This document shows positions 40,596 to 48,858 of a stretch of DNA of 64,000 nt, one piece after another. Position 1 is the stretch's first letter, and each line of letters opens with the position of its first letter. A program made the position numbers and the translations under genes. Source of the stretch: Streptomyces sp. NBC_01485. Its GTDB lineage: Bacteria > Actinomycetota > Actinomycetes > Streptomycetales > Streptomycetaceae. Location: assembly GCF_036227125.1 (NCBI RefSeq), contig NZ_CP109435.1, forward strand, positions 6,200,001-6,264,000, in the 5' to 3' direction. The notes below the pieces were generated by a model that saw nothing but the letters and a program-made list of their open reading frames with translations, was not told the origin of the DNA and searched no databases.

Positions 40596-41726
40596 TCACA
40601 GCCAGCCGTTGCGCTTCAGCGTGCGGTGGATGCCCACACACAGCGCCACCATCGCCGACATGACCACGGGATAGCCGAACTTCCAGTGCAGTTCCGGCAT
40701 GTAGTCGAAGTTCATGCCGTACACCCCGCACACCATCGTCGGCACGGCGATGATGGCGGCCCAGGACGTGATCTTGCGCATGTCCTCGTTCTGCGCGACG
40801 GACGCCTGCGCCAGGTTGGCCTGGAGGATCGAGTTGAGCAGCTCGTCGAAGCCGATGACCTGCTCCTGGACCCGGGCGAGGTGGTCGGCGACGTCCCGGA
40901 AGTACTTCTGGATGTCGGGGTCGACCAGCCGCATCGGCCGCTCGCTCAGCAACTGCATCGGCCGCAGCAGCGGCGACACCGCGCGCTTGAACTCCAGTAC
41001 CTCACGCTTGAGTTGGTAGATCCGCCCGGCGTCCGTGCCGCGCGGGCTGCCCTTGCGTCCCGGCGAGAACACCTCCGTCTCGACCTCGTCGATGTCGTCC
41101 TGCACGGCGTCGGCGACCGCGACATAGCCGTCGACGACGTGGTCGGCGATCGCGTGCAGCACGGCCGAGGGGCCCTTGTCGAGCAGCTCGGGGTCGTCCT
41201 GGAGCCGGTGGCGCAGCGCGCGCAGCGAGCCCTGGCCGCCGTGCCGGACGGTGATGAAGAAGTCCTTGCCGGTGAAGCACATGACCTCACCGGTCTCGAC
41301 GACCTCGCTGTTGGCCGTGAGCCGGTCGTGCTCGACGTAGTGGATGGTCTTGAAGACGGTGAAGAGGGAGTCGTCGTAGCGCTCCAGCTTGGGCCGCTGG
41401 TGCGCCTGCACGGCGTCCTCCACGGCCAGCGGGTGCAGCCCGAACTCGCGGGCGATACCGGCGAATTCGGCCTCGGTCGGCTCGTGCAGACCGATCCACA
41501 CGAAGCCGCCGTCGCGCCGCACCTGCCGCATGGCCTCGTGCGGGGTGGGCGGCGTCGTGAACGGGACGCGGGCGCCGTCGCGGTAGACGGCGCAGTCGAC
41601 GACGGCCGACGGGGTGCCGGGGTCGCGGGTGGTGTCGTAGGCGCCGCTGTCCAGGCGCACGCTCTTGCGCAGGGAGGGGCGGGACGGGCGGACCACGGCG
41701 GCGCGCAGGTCGCGGATCATCGACAT
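40596..41726 (-). CDS. corA: CorA family magnesium/cobalt transporter
   Basis: 376 residues from ATG 41726 with AAGGAG 6 nt upstream. Large soluble N-terminal domain, long stalk helix, and the two C-terminal membrane helices with the CorA selectivity motif GMN (VYGMNFDYMPELHW). Pentameric Mg2+ channel. Length typical. A small leader ORF with a strong ribosome binding site lies 255 bp upstream on the same strand, and the 470-bp gap to the divergent SUFU gene probably holds a long 5' leader. Confidence 0.95.
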   Translation of the reverse strand: MSMIRDLRAAVVRPSRPSLRKSVRLDSGAYDTTRDPGTPSAVVDCAVYRDGARVPFTTPPTPHEAMRQVRRDGGFVWIGLHEPTEAEFAGIAREFGLHPLAVEDAVQAHQRPKLERYDDSLFTVFKTIHYVEHDRLTANSEVVETGEVMCFTGKDFFITVRHGGQGSLRALRHRLQDDPELLDKGPSAVLHAIADHVVDGYVAVADAVQDDIDEVETEVFSPGRKGSPRGTDAGRIYQLKREVLEFKRAVSPLLRPMQLLSERPMRLVDPDIQKYFRDVADHLARVQEQVIGFDELLNSILQANLAQASVAQNEDMRKITSWAAIIAVPTMVCGVYGMNFDYMPELHWKFGYPVVMSAMVALCVGIHRTLKRNGWL

Positions 41727-41980
41727 GGCAGGCTCCTTCGCATCGGGCGACGAAAGGCCGCTGCGACGGGTGGAACTACCCGGAATGAGGACGTCCTGAC
41801 TACGGATGTTCGGCACGTCCACAAAGCGGGGAGCACCGCTCCGTCGCGGTGGCGAGTTTCGTCGCTGACTCAGCTACTGGTTCAGCTACTGCAAGTTCAG
41901 AGAAAACGAAACGAAGTGCTCTTCCGCGTGAGGACGCGAGCGGGAAAGGCGGCGATCAGCCGAAAGTCGGAGCAGCTGCG

Positions 41981-42028
41981 TCAACGGCCGGAAGAGCGAG
42001 TGGTACTGCACGGGTGACTTCGATCCAT
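41981..42028 (-). CDS. Putative 15-codon leader peptide upstream of corA
   Basis: ATG 42028 is preceded by GGAGGAGGTGG (42036-42046) about 8-10 nt upstream, one of the strongest SD sequences in the window, yet the frame ends after 15 codons (MDRSHPCSTTRSSGR). It lies on the corA strand within the 470-bp non-coding stretch 41727-42196. Serovar Typhimurium corA has a leader ORF that controls expression; by analogy this may be regulatory, but it could be an unrelated feature. Confidence 0.4.
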   Translation of the reverse strand: MDRSHPCSTTRSSGR

Positions 42029-42184
42029 GACAGCCCCACCTCCTCCAGCCGGTCCCTCGTAAGGGAGTCTCGTCTGCGTCGAGGCAAAGATCGCGACGCT
42101 TCTGCGTGCTGCCCCGAACTACCGGGCCAGAGTACCAGCCGGTCGAAGTGTCAAGGCGCTGCTTTGCCCCGCACTGACGAGTTC

Positions 42185-42190
42185 TATGCT
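42185..42190 (+). promoter_or_regulatory. -10 box TATGCT of the SUFU-like gene, predicted leaderless transcript
   Basis: TATGCT lies 6 nt before ATG 42197, with TTGCCC at 42164 as a possible -35 (spacing 15). Confidence 0.5.
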
Positions 42191-42196
42191 CGCCGC

Positions 42197-42781
42197 ATGG
42201 CTGATGTTCTTCCTCTGGTCGAGGCCCGTCTGCGCACCGCGCTGGGCGAGCCGGACGCCCGCGCCGCGGTCACTTTCCTGGGTACGGACCGCGTCGAGGT
42301 GCTGCGTTTCCATGAGGGCGACGTCGTCCGTTACGCCACGCTCGGGATGTCCGCGCAGCCGATGAGCGACCCCACGGCGTTGCTCGCGGACCCGGTCGAG
42401 GGCCCGCGCGCCGAACTGGTCCTGTCGGTCCGCCCCGGCACCGCCGACACGGACAAGGTGCTCCGCCCGCTCGCCGTGCTCGCCGCGTCTCCGCAGGTCG
42501 AGGGTGTGGTCGTGGCCCCCGGCGCCTCCCTCGACGTGGGCGAGCCCCTGTGGCCCGGCGCCCCGTTCACGTCGGTCCTGGTCGCCGAGCCGGGCGGTCT
42601 GGTCGAGGACCTCGGCCTCGACGCGCCCCTCGACCCGGTCCGCTTCCTGCCGCTGCTGCCCATGACCCCGAACGAGGCCGCCTGGAAACGCGTGCACGGC
42701 GCCCAGGCCCTCCAGGAGCGCTGGCTGACGAACGGGACGGACCTGAGGGACCCGTCCCGGAGGTCCGTCCCGCTCGACTGA
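42197..42781 (+). CDS. Suppressor-of-fused (SUFU) domain protein
   Basis: 194 residues from ATG 42197. Matches my memory of the bacterial SUFU-like family: VTFLGTDRVEVLRF..., VRYATLGMSAQPM, RAELVLSVRPG, LWPGAPFTSVLVAEPGG, and LLPMTPNEAAWKRVHGA. Cytoplasmic; the role in bacteria is not established. An upstream extension to 41849 through the corA leader is rejected. It converges with the MFS transporter after 51 bases. Confidence 0.82.
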   Translation: MADVLPLVEARLRTALGEPDARAAVTFLGTDRVEVLRFHEGDVVRYATLGMSAQPMSDPTALLADPVEGPRAELVLSVRPGTADTDKVLRPLAVLAASPQVEGVVVAPGASLDVGEPLWPGAPFTSVLVAEPGGLVEDLGLDAPLDPVRFLPLLPMTPNEAAWKRVHGAQALQERWLTNGTDLRDPSRRSVPLD

Positions 42782-42832
42782 GCCGCCGGGTGACCCATGT
42801 CACCAACGCCCGGCTGAAAACAGTCAGTTGGC

Positions 42833-44035
42833 TCACCTCGCGAAGACGGCCACTCCGTCCCGGGCCGGATGCCCCGGTTCCGGCTCCGCCGCCTCGCGCG
42901 TGAGCGCCTTCCGCCGTACGACGACCACGGCCGCGCCGAGCACCGCCGTCACCGCCGCGACGACGAACGGGACGTGGATGTCGGTCCACTCCTCGATCTT
43001 CGGCGCGAAGTAGGGCGCGGCAGCGGCGGCGAACCAGCGCACGAAGTTGTAGCCCGCGCTCGCCACCGGACGCGGGGCGTCGGAGACGCCGAGTGCCAGC
43101 TCGGTGTACACGGTGTTGTTCACGCCGATGAACGCGCCCGACAGGACCGTGCAGACGACCGCCGTGGTGTGGTCGCCGTAGCCGAGGGCGAGCACGTCGA
43201 CGGCGAGCAGCGCCAGCGAGCCGCCGAGCACCTTCAGTGAGCCGAACCGCTCCTGGAGGCGCGGTGCCACGAGCACCGAGGAGACGGCGAGCAGCAGACC
43301 CCAGGCGAAGAACACCGCCCCCGACCTGTACGGGGTCATGTCCAGCACGAACGGGGTGAAGGCCAGCACGGTGAAGAACGTGTAGTTGTAGAAGAACGCC
43401 GAGGCGGCGACGGAGGCGAGACCGCCGTGGCCGAGCGCCTTGAGCGGGTCCAGCAGCGAGGTTTTGCGGTCCGGCTTCGGCTGCTCCTTCAGGAACGCCG
43501 TGATGCACAGGAAGCCGACCGCCATCAGGGCCGCGGTGCCGAAGAAGGGGTAGCGCCAGCTGGCGTCGCCGAGCAGCGCGCCCAGCAGCGGTCCGCAGGC
43601 CATGCCGAGGCCGAGGGCGGACTCGTACAGCAGGATGGCCGCCGCGCTGCCGCCGGCCGCCGCGCCGACGATCACCGCGAGGGCGGTGGAGACGAAGAGC
43701 GCGTTGCCGAGCCCCCAGCCCGCCCGGAAGCCCACCAGTTCGGCGACCGAGCCGGAGGTGCCCGACAGGCCCGCGAAGACGACGACGAGCGCGAGGCCGA
43801 GCAGCAGCGTCCGGCGGCCGCCGACGCGGCTGGAGATGAAGCCGGTGACCAGCATCGCGACGGCGGTGATCAGGAAGTACGAGGTGAAGAGCAGGGAGAC
43901 CTGACCGGCCGTGGCGTCCAGACCCTGGGCGATCGACGGCAGGATCGGGTCGACGAGACCGATGCCCATGAACGCGACGACGGACGCGCCGGCCGTCGCC
44001 CACACCGCCCTGGGCTGTTGCGAGATGGTTGGCAT
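42833..44035 (-). CDS. MFS transporter
   Basis: About 400 residues from ATG 44035 (a GTG at 44041 would add two residues). Twelve hydrophobic segments with GRRTLLLG (motif A variant) and a 12-TM drug:H+ antiporter-like layout; the loop KEQPKPDRKTSLLDPLK lies between the halves. Probable small-molecule efflux. The promoter contains a TTAGA-TGC-TCTAA inverted repeat and no clear SD. Confidence 0.9.
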   Translation of the reverse strand: MPTISQQPRAVWATAGASVVAFMGIGLVDPILPSIAQGLDATAGQVSLLFTSYFLITAVAMLVTGFISSRVGGRRTLLLGLALVVVFAGLSGTSGSVAELVGFRAGWGLGNALFVSTALAVIVGAAAGGSAAAILLYESALGLGMACGPLLGALLGDASWRYPFFGTAALMAVGFLCITAFLKEQPKPDRKTSLLDPLKALGHGGLASVAASAFFYNYTFFTVLAFTPFVLDMTPYRSGAVFFAWGLLLAVSSVLVAPRLQERFGSLKVLGGSLALLAVDVLALGYGDHTTAVVCTVLSGAFIGVNNTVYTELALGVSDAPRPVASAGYNFVRWFAAAAAPYFAPKIEEWTDIHVPFVVAAVTAVLGAAVVVVRRKALTREAAEPEPGHPARDGVAVFAR

Positions 44036-44049
44036 GTGCACACGGTAGG

Positions 44050-44062
44050 TTAGAGCATCTAA
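44050..44062. promoter_or_regulatory. Candidate operator upstream of the MFS gene
   Basis: TTAGA-GCA-TCTAA (perfect 5-bp arms) in an A/T-rich patch (ATCTAATTAATGC), unusual in this GC-rich window. It lies 15 bp before the start, over the promoter. A MarR- or TetR-type repressor is likely but not encoded adjacent. Confidence 0.5.
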
Positions 44063-44173
44063 TTAATGCAAGCTACACCTATGTGCGGGGTGGGTCGCTC
44101 CGTCCGGAACGCTTCCGTCCGGATGGGTGATCGTCCTTGACGTGGGCGGGCTCGGGTAGGACCGTGGGGCTCT

Positions 44174-44815
44174 ATGAGGGGCGAACCCAGTTGCCCGAAG
44201 TGTGGTGGCCGGGTCAGGGCTCCCGGACTTTTCGCCGATTCCTGGCAGTGCGACGTGCACGGGACGGTGCATCCGCTGCAGCCTGTGATCCCGCCCAGCG
44301 TCGAGGCCCTCAGTGTCGTCGTGCATCGCACGCAGGTCCCGGTGTGGATGCCCTGGCCGCTGCCGGTCGGCTGGCTCTTCACGGGCGTGACGTACGCGGG
44401 CGACGACCGCAGTGGGGGTCGTGCCACCGCGGTGGCCTGCTCCGGGCCGGGCCCGCTCGGCGGCATGGGTGAGCTGATCCTCATCGCCGAGGAGCTCGGC
44501 GTCGGTCTCGGCGCGTGGTACGCCGGTGTCGACGGGCCGGACCCGGGTCCGTACCTGAACGTCGAGAAACCCCCGCAGGCGAAGCTGCTGGCCGCCGGCC
44601 GGCCGACCCCGCTGTGGCATGTGTCCGCCACCCCGGACGACCGTGTGGTCTTCGCGGGCGAGGCGTGCGGGCTGTGGCTGTGGGCGGTGGTGTGGCCCGA
44701 GCAGGCGGGGCTGCTGATGTACGACGAGCTGGTGCTGACGGATCTGCGGGACGCGGGTGCGGAGGTCGAGCTCGTGCCGTGCGGGGCACTGTCGCCGCGC
44801 TTGCTCAAGCCGTAG
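44174..44815 (+). CDS. Hypothetical protein with N-terminal zinc ribbon (DUF6758-like)
   Basis: 213 residues from ATG 44174. The N-terminus has CPKCGG and WQCDVHG (a probable zinc ribbon, Cys x3 and His). The rest is a compact alpha/beta domain without recognisable catalytic motifs. I recall the family as conserved in streptomycetes just before the PHP gene. Cytoplasmic. Function unknown. Confidence 0.8.
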   Translation: MRGEPSCPKCGGRVRAPGLFADSWQCDVHGTVHPLQPVIPPSVEALSVVVHRTQVPVWMPWPLPVGWLFTGVTYAGDDRSGGRATAVACSGPGPLGGMGELILIAEELGVGLGAWYAGVDGPDPGPYLNVEKPPQAKLLAAGRPTPLWHVSATPDDRVVFAGEACGLWLWAVVWPEQAGLLMYDELVLTDLRDAGAEVELVPCGALSPRLLKP

Positions 44816-44969
44816 CCGGCCGCGTATGTGTCGCCGGGTACGTGCAAGGGACGCGTGCAGGGGATGGATGTAGGGGGTGCTCCCGGGTTTCGGGTGTGAC
44901 AGAGCCGGTCTGATAACCGGCTATGCTGAGGCGTCCCCATCCGTCCCGTCACCGCCTGGAGTCTGCGTC

Positions 44970-45827
44970 GTGCGTATCGATCTGCACTGTCACTCCACGG
45001 CCTCCGACGGTACGGACACCCCGGCCGAGCTGGTGCGCAACGCGTCCGCCGCCGGGCTGGACGTCGTCGCGCTGACCGACCACGACACCACCCGCGGTCA
45101 CGCCGAGGCCGTCGCCGCGCTGCCGCGGGGGCTCACTCTCGTCACCGGCGCCGAGCTGTCCTGCCGTATCGACGGCATCAGCATGCACATGCTGGCCTAC
45201 CTGTTCGATCCCGAGGAGCCCGCGCTGCTCGCCGAGCGCGAGCTGGTGCGCGACGACCGGGTGCCGCGGGCGCGCGGGATGGTAGCCCGGCTCAACGAGC
45301 TGGGCGTGCCCGTCACCTGGGAGCAGGTCGCGCGGATCGCGGGGGAGGGGTCCGTGGGGCGGCCGCACGTCGCCACCGCACTGGTCGAGCTGGGCGTCGT
45401 GGCGACCGTGAGCGACGCGTTCACCGAGGACTGGCTGTCCGACGGCGGCCGGGCCTACGTCGAGAAGCACGAGACCGACCCCTTCGAGGCGATCCGGCTG
45501 GTCAAGGGCGCGGGCGGGGTCACCGTCTTCGCGCACCCGGGTGCCCACAAGCGGGGGCGTACGGTCCCGGAGTCGGCGATCGCCGAGCTGGCCGCGGCCG
45601 GCCTCGACGGCATCGAGGTCGACCACATGGACCACGACGCGGACACGCGGGCGCGGCTGCGCGGCCTGGCCGCCGATCTGGGGCTGCTGGTCACCGGCTC
45701 CTCGGACTACCACGGCAGCCGCAAGACGTGCGCGCTCGGCGAGTACACGACCGACCCCGAGGTGTACGGGGAGATCACCCGGCGGGCGACGGGCGCGTTC
45801 CCGGTGCCGGGGACCGGCGGAGCCTGA
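44970..45827 (+). CDS. PHP domain metal-dependent phosphoesterase
   Basis: 285 residues from GTG 44970, with GGAG 8 nt upstream. PHP metal motifs: IDLHCHSTASDG, ALTDHDTTRG, VTGAELSC, GRPHVA, FAHPG and SSDYHG at the end. These supply the trinuclear metal site. Related to RNase AM/YciV-type nucleases (5'-3' exoribonuclease/3',5'-nucleotide phosphatase). The reaction here is inferred. MarC follows after 55 bases. Confidence 0.93.
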   Translation: MRIDLHCHSTASDGTDTPAELVRNASAAGLDVVALTDHDTTRGHAEAVAALPRGLTLVTGAELSCRIDGISMHMLAYLFDPEEPALLAERELVRDDRVPRARGMVARLNELGVPVTWEQVARIAGEGSVGRPHVATALVELGVVATVSDAFTEDWLSDGGRAYVEKHETDPFEAIRLVKGAGGVTVFAHPGAHKRGRTVPESAIAELAAAGLDGIEVDHMDHDADTRARLRGLAADLGLLVTGSSDYHGSRKTCALGEYTTDPEVYGEITRRATGAFPVPGTGGA

Positions 45828-45882
45828 CGCTCCTCACTCTCCGCCCCTTCACCCACCCCTTTCACGCAAGGTCTCCGTACTG

Positions 45883-46488
45883 ATGTTCGACATCGCTGTG
45901 TTCGTCTCCCTCTTCCTCACCCTCTTCGTCATCATGGATCCCCCCGGGATCACCCCGATCTTCCTCGCCCTGACCGCCGGACGCCCCGCCAAGGTGCAGA
46001 AGCGGATGGCCTTCCAGGCGGTCTGTGTGGCGGGCACTGTGATCACCGTCTTCGGGCTGCTGGGGCACCAGATCCTCGACTACCTGCACGTCTCCGTGCC
46101 CGCGCTGATGATCGCGGGCGGGCTGCTGCTCCTGCTGATCGCCCTGGACCTGCTCACCGGCAAGACCGACGAACCGAAGCAGACCAAGGACGTCAACGTC
46201 GCGCTCGTCCCGCTGGGCATGCCGTTGCTGGCCGGGCCGGGTGCGATCGTGTCCGTCATCCTCGCCGTGCAGAAGGCCGACGGGGTGGCCTCCCAGGTGT
46301 CGGTCTGGATGGCGATCCTCGCCATCCACGTCGTGCTGTGGCTGGTGATGCGGTACTCGCTGCTGATCATCCGGGTCATCAAGGACGGCGGTGTGGTCCT
46401 GGTGACGCGGCTCGCGGGCATGATGCTCTCCGCGATCGCCGTGCAGCAGATCATCAACGGGATCACGCAGGTGATCCGGGCGAGCTGA
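45883..46488 (+). CDS. MarC family integral membrane protein
   Basis: 201 residues from ATG 45883. Six hydrophobic helices; MarC motifs IMDPPGITPIFLALTAG, GGLLLLLIALDLLTG and VPLGMPLLAGPGAI. Function unknown despite the multiple-antibiotic-resistance name. It follows the PHP gene and ends at a strong hairpin. Confidence 0.94.
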   Translation: MFDIAVFVSLFLTLFVIMDPPGITPIFLALTAGRPAKVQKRMAFQAVCVAGTVITVFGLLGHQILDYLHVSVPALMIAGGLLLLLIALDLLTGKTDEPKQTKDVNVALVPLGMPLLAGPGAIVSVILAVQKADGVASQVSVWMAILAIHVVLWLVMRYSLLIIRVIKDGGVVLVTRLAGMMLSAIAVQQIINGITQVIRAS

Positions 46489-46528
46489 GCCGGGCGGGCC
46501 GACGGGCTGGACGGACCCTTGGTGCGCG

Positions 46529-46564
46529 CGGAGCCCCCTACGGCACATGCCGTAGGGGGCTCCG
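46529..46564. terminator. Bidirectional terminator hairpin
   Basis: Perfect 16-bp stem CGGAGCCCCCTACGGC / GCCGTAGGGGGCTCCG (46529-46544, 46549-46564) with a 4-nt ACAT loop, between convergent marC and the small protein gene. Confidence 0.9.
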
Positions 46565-46585
46565 AAGCCTGTGTGCAAGGACCCG

Positions 46586-46738
46586 TTATGAGGCCGAGGT
46601 GTCGGCCGGACGGATCCACAGCCGCTGCCCGATGGCGGCGGCTTGCTGAACGATCCGGTTGACGGAGGCGGCGTCCACGACGGTGCTGTCCACGGGCGTG
46701 CCGTCGACGTCGTCGAGTCGCATGATTTCGAAGCGCAT
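46586..46738 (-). CDS. Small conserved protein, function unknown
   Basis: 50 residues from ATG 46738 with GGAG five bases upstream: MRFEIMRLDDVDGTP, then VDSTVVDAASVNRIVQQAAAIGQRLWIRP. Short beta strand followed by helix. I recall it as a small conserved Streptomyces ORF, without a function. An extension to 46819 runs into A/T-rich intergenic sequence and is rejected. Confidence 0.75.
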   Translation of the reverse strand: MRFEIMRLDDVDGTPVDSTVVDAASVNRIVQQAAAIGQRLWIRPADTSAS

Positions 46739-46852
46739 TGCTTCTCCCTTCGTCTGGTCATCCTCCCGAGGAGGATTGCTGCGTACGTGAAGACTCAACG
46801 CGATGCATGTTACAAACATTCCCTACGCTAAAGAAATTTTTCGAACGGCTAA

Positions 46853-46866
46853 TTACTAACCAGTAA
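46853..46866. promoter_or_regulatory. Inverted repeat TTACT-AACC-AGTAA
   Basis: Perfect 5-bp arms in the A/T-rich gap 46739-46923 between divergent small protein and NYN gene, 58 bp before the NYN start. Same TACT-N4-AGTA pattern as at 28877 and 54316. Confidence 0.5.
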
Positions 46867-46923
46867 GGGGGTTGGTGGAGACTGAACGGGACCGTTTGTG
46901 CTCGCAGCGTGACCACCAGGACA

Positions 46924-47829
46924 ATGGAGCCGATGAACGACGACCTCCCGGCCCTCGCCGCCCGCATCGACCTCACGAACGAGCTGCTCACCCGCATGCT
47001 CGCCGAGGTCGCCAAGACGCCCTCGACCCACGCGATCTTCGTCGACGCGGGGTACCTGTACGCGGCGGCGGGGCGCCTGGTGGCCGGGACCGAGGACCGC
47101 CGCGCGTTCGACCTCGACGCCGAGGGCCTGATCGAGGCGCTCATCGACCGCGCCCGCTCGATCTTCGCCGACAGCCGGCTGCTGCGCGTCTACTGGTACG
47201 ACGGCGCCCGGCGCCGCATCCACACCACCGAGCAGCAGTCCATCGCCGAACTGCCGGACGTGAAGGTGCGGTTGGGCAACCTCAACGCCAACAACCAGCA
47301 GAAGGGCGTCGATTCGCTCATCCGCTCCGACCTGGAGTCACTGGCCCGCCACCGCGCCATCAGCGACGCGGCCCTGCTCGGCGGCGACGAGGACCTGGTC
47401 TCGGCGGTGGAGGCCGCGCAGGGGTACGGCGCCCGCGTCCACCTCTGGGGCATCGAGGCGCCGGAAGGCCGCAACCAGGCCGAGCCGCTGCTCTGGGAAG
47501 TCGACAGCCAACGCACCCTCGACCTCGACTTCTTCAAGCCGTACGTCGCCCGCCGCACCGCCCAGGCCTACGAGACGAACGGCGCGAGCCGCCCCACCCG
47601 CGAGGCCGTCCGCTTCGCCGGCGCGCAGATCGCGGCGAAGTGGCTCGCGGCCCGGGGCAGGGAGTCCCTGGTGGAACTGCTGCCGGGCCACCCCTACCTC
47701 CCCGGCTCCGTCGACCAGGACCTCCTGGTCGAGGCCGAGGGCATCCTGCAGTACTCCCTGCGCGGCCAGGCGGACCTGCGACGCTCACTGCGCGACGGCT
47801 TCTGGGAGCACGTGCAGACGCAGTACTAG
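46924..47829 (+). CDS. NYN/PIN-like domain protein
   Basis: 301 residues from ATG 46924; an ATG at 46933 is an alternative, neither with a good SD. The NYN ribonuclease-like fold is visible: HAIFVDAGYLYAAAGRL (first acidic residue), RVYWYDGARRR, KGVDSLIRSDLESLA and AALLGGDEDLVSAVEAAQGYGARVHLWGI, carrying the conserved aspartates of the PIN-like active site. Likely RNA-processing nuclease. The C-terminus is a separate helical domain. Confidence 0.87.
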   Translation: MEPMNDDLPALAARIDLTNELLTRMLAEVAKTPSTHAIFVDAGYLYAAAGRLVAGTEDRRAFDLDAEGLIEALIDRARSIFADSRLLRVYWYDGARRRIHTTEQQSIAELPDVKVRLGNLNANNQQKGVDSLIRSDLESLARHRAISDAALLGGDEDLVSAVEAAQGYGARVHLWGIEAPEGRNQAEPLLWEVDSQRTLDLDFFKPYVARRTAQAYETNGASRPTREAVRFAGAQIAAKWLAARGRESLVELLPGHPYLPGSVDQDLLVEAEGILQYSLRGQADLRRSLRDGFWEHVQTQY

Positions 47830-47848
47830 AGCTGCCGCTGCACCGGAT

Positions 47849-48727
47849 CTACCCGGGGTGGCTGTCCCAGAAGTCGGCCAGGGCGCGGGCCGTCGGGAAG
47901 GGCTGGTCCAGGTTGGGGGAGTGCTCGGCGTCCGGCACGACCGTCCGGTGCGCGCGCAGGTCCACCGCCATCTCGTCCAGGAGACTCAACGGCCAAGTGT
48001 CGTCCACCGCGCCCGACAGGACGTGGAACGGCAGCGGGACGGCGGCGAGTTCGGCGACGCGGTTCGGTGCGGTGCACAACTGGCGGCCTGTGGCGAGGAG
48101 TTGGGCCGGCTTGTGGTTCAGCCAGCGCAGCCGTAGCTGGTCCAGCCTGCCGAAGCCGCGGGCCGGGCCGCCGACTTCCTCCGGCGGACCCATCGCCAGG
48201 ATCGCCCCCCACATCTCCGGCATCGTCATCACCGCGAGCGCGTCGTGCAGCAGCTTCACGCGCTGCTTCTGCGAGTCGGAGATCTCGCCGGGGCCCGAGG
48301 AGACGAGCGTGAACGAGACGAAGGGGGAGTGGTCGAGGAGGACGGCGGCGCGGGAGATCTGGCCGCCGAGGGAGTGCCCGACGAGGTGCAGGGGCGTGTC
48401 GAGGGCCGCCGCCTGCGCCAGCACGTCCCGGGCCAACTCCTCCTGCGCGTAAGGGGATTCGTCCTCGGCCGGTCCGTCGGACTCGTTCTGCCCACGCCCG
48501 TCCACGGCGATGGCACGGTAGCCGCGCGCCGCGAGCGGCTCGTGCAGCCGGTGGAAGTCCTCCTTGCTGCCGGTGAAGCCGGGCAGCAGCAGCGCGACAC
48601 CGCGCGGCTCGACGTCGGCGGGCACGGGAGCGTCGACGACGGCGAACTCACCGCGCTCGGTCCGCAGGCGGTACGCACGCGCGCCGGGAGGCGGGGGAAA
48701 GGGGGTGGTGATGCTCGGCGTGGTCAC
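47849..48727 (-). CDS. Alpha/beta hydrolase
   Basis: 292 residues from GTG 48727, preceded by a TAGCCT box 6 nt upstream and no SD. Serine hydrolase fold: LLLPGFTGSKEDF (oxyanion), VDGRGQNESDGP, HLVGHSLGGQISR (nucleophile Ser), AVDDTWPL (acid), DAEHSPNLD (His). Substrate unknown. It converges with the NYN gene after 19 bases. Confidence 0.92.
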   Translation of the reverse strand: MTTPSITTPFPPPPGARAYRLRTERGEFAVVDAPVPADVEPRGVALLLPGFTGSKEDFHRLHEPLAARGYRAIAVDGRGQNESDGPAEDESPYAQEELARDVLAQAAALDTPLHLVGHSLGGQISRAAVLLDHSPFVSFTLVSSGPGEISDSQKQRVKLLHDALAVMTMPEMWGAILAMGPPEEVGGPARGFGRLDQLRLRWLNHKPAQLLATGRQLCTAPNRVAELAAVPLPFHVLSGAVDDTWPLSLLDEMAVDLRAHRTVVPDAEHSPNLDQPFPTARALADFWDSHPG

Positions 48728-48795
48728 GTGCCGAGGCTACCGGGAGGGTGCGCGGCGCGCCGTGGGCGGGAGCCACCCCCGGGAACGCGGGAACG

Positions 48796-48836
48796 CCGAC
48801 GGCCCGGCCCCTCACCAGGAGGGACCGGGCCGTCGG
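48796..48836. terminator. Terminator hairpin after the DEAD-box helicase gene
   Basis: 12-bp perfect stem CCGACGGCCCGG / CCGGGCCGTCGG (48796-48807, 48825-48836), with extra pairing CCCCTC/GAGGG in the loop. It lies 23 bases beyond the helicase stop, on the minus strand. Confidence 0.85.
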
Positions 48837-48858
48837 ACCGTCATGCCAGGCCGGTCGA

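Noticed and set aside
41849..42196. Extended start of the SUFU-like protein
   Set aside because: It would read through the corA leader on the other strand, with low-complexity sequence; ATG 42197 has a -10 box 6 nt upstream.
41727..42196. Mg2+-sensing M-box riboswitch upstream of corA
   Set aside because: None of the conserved M-box sequence blocks are visible in the leader; only the short leader ORF is supported.
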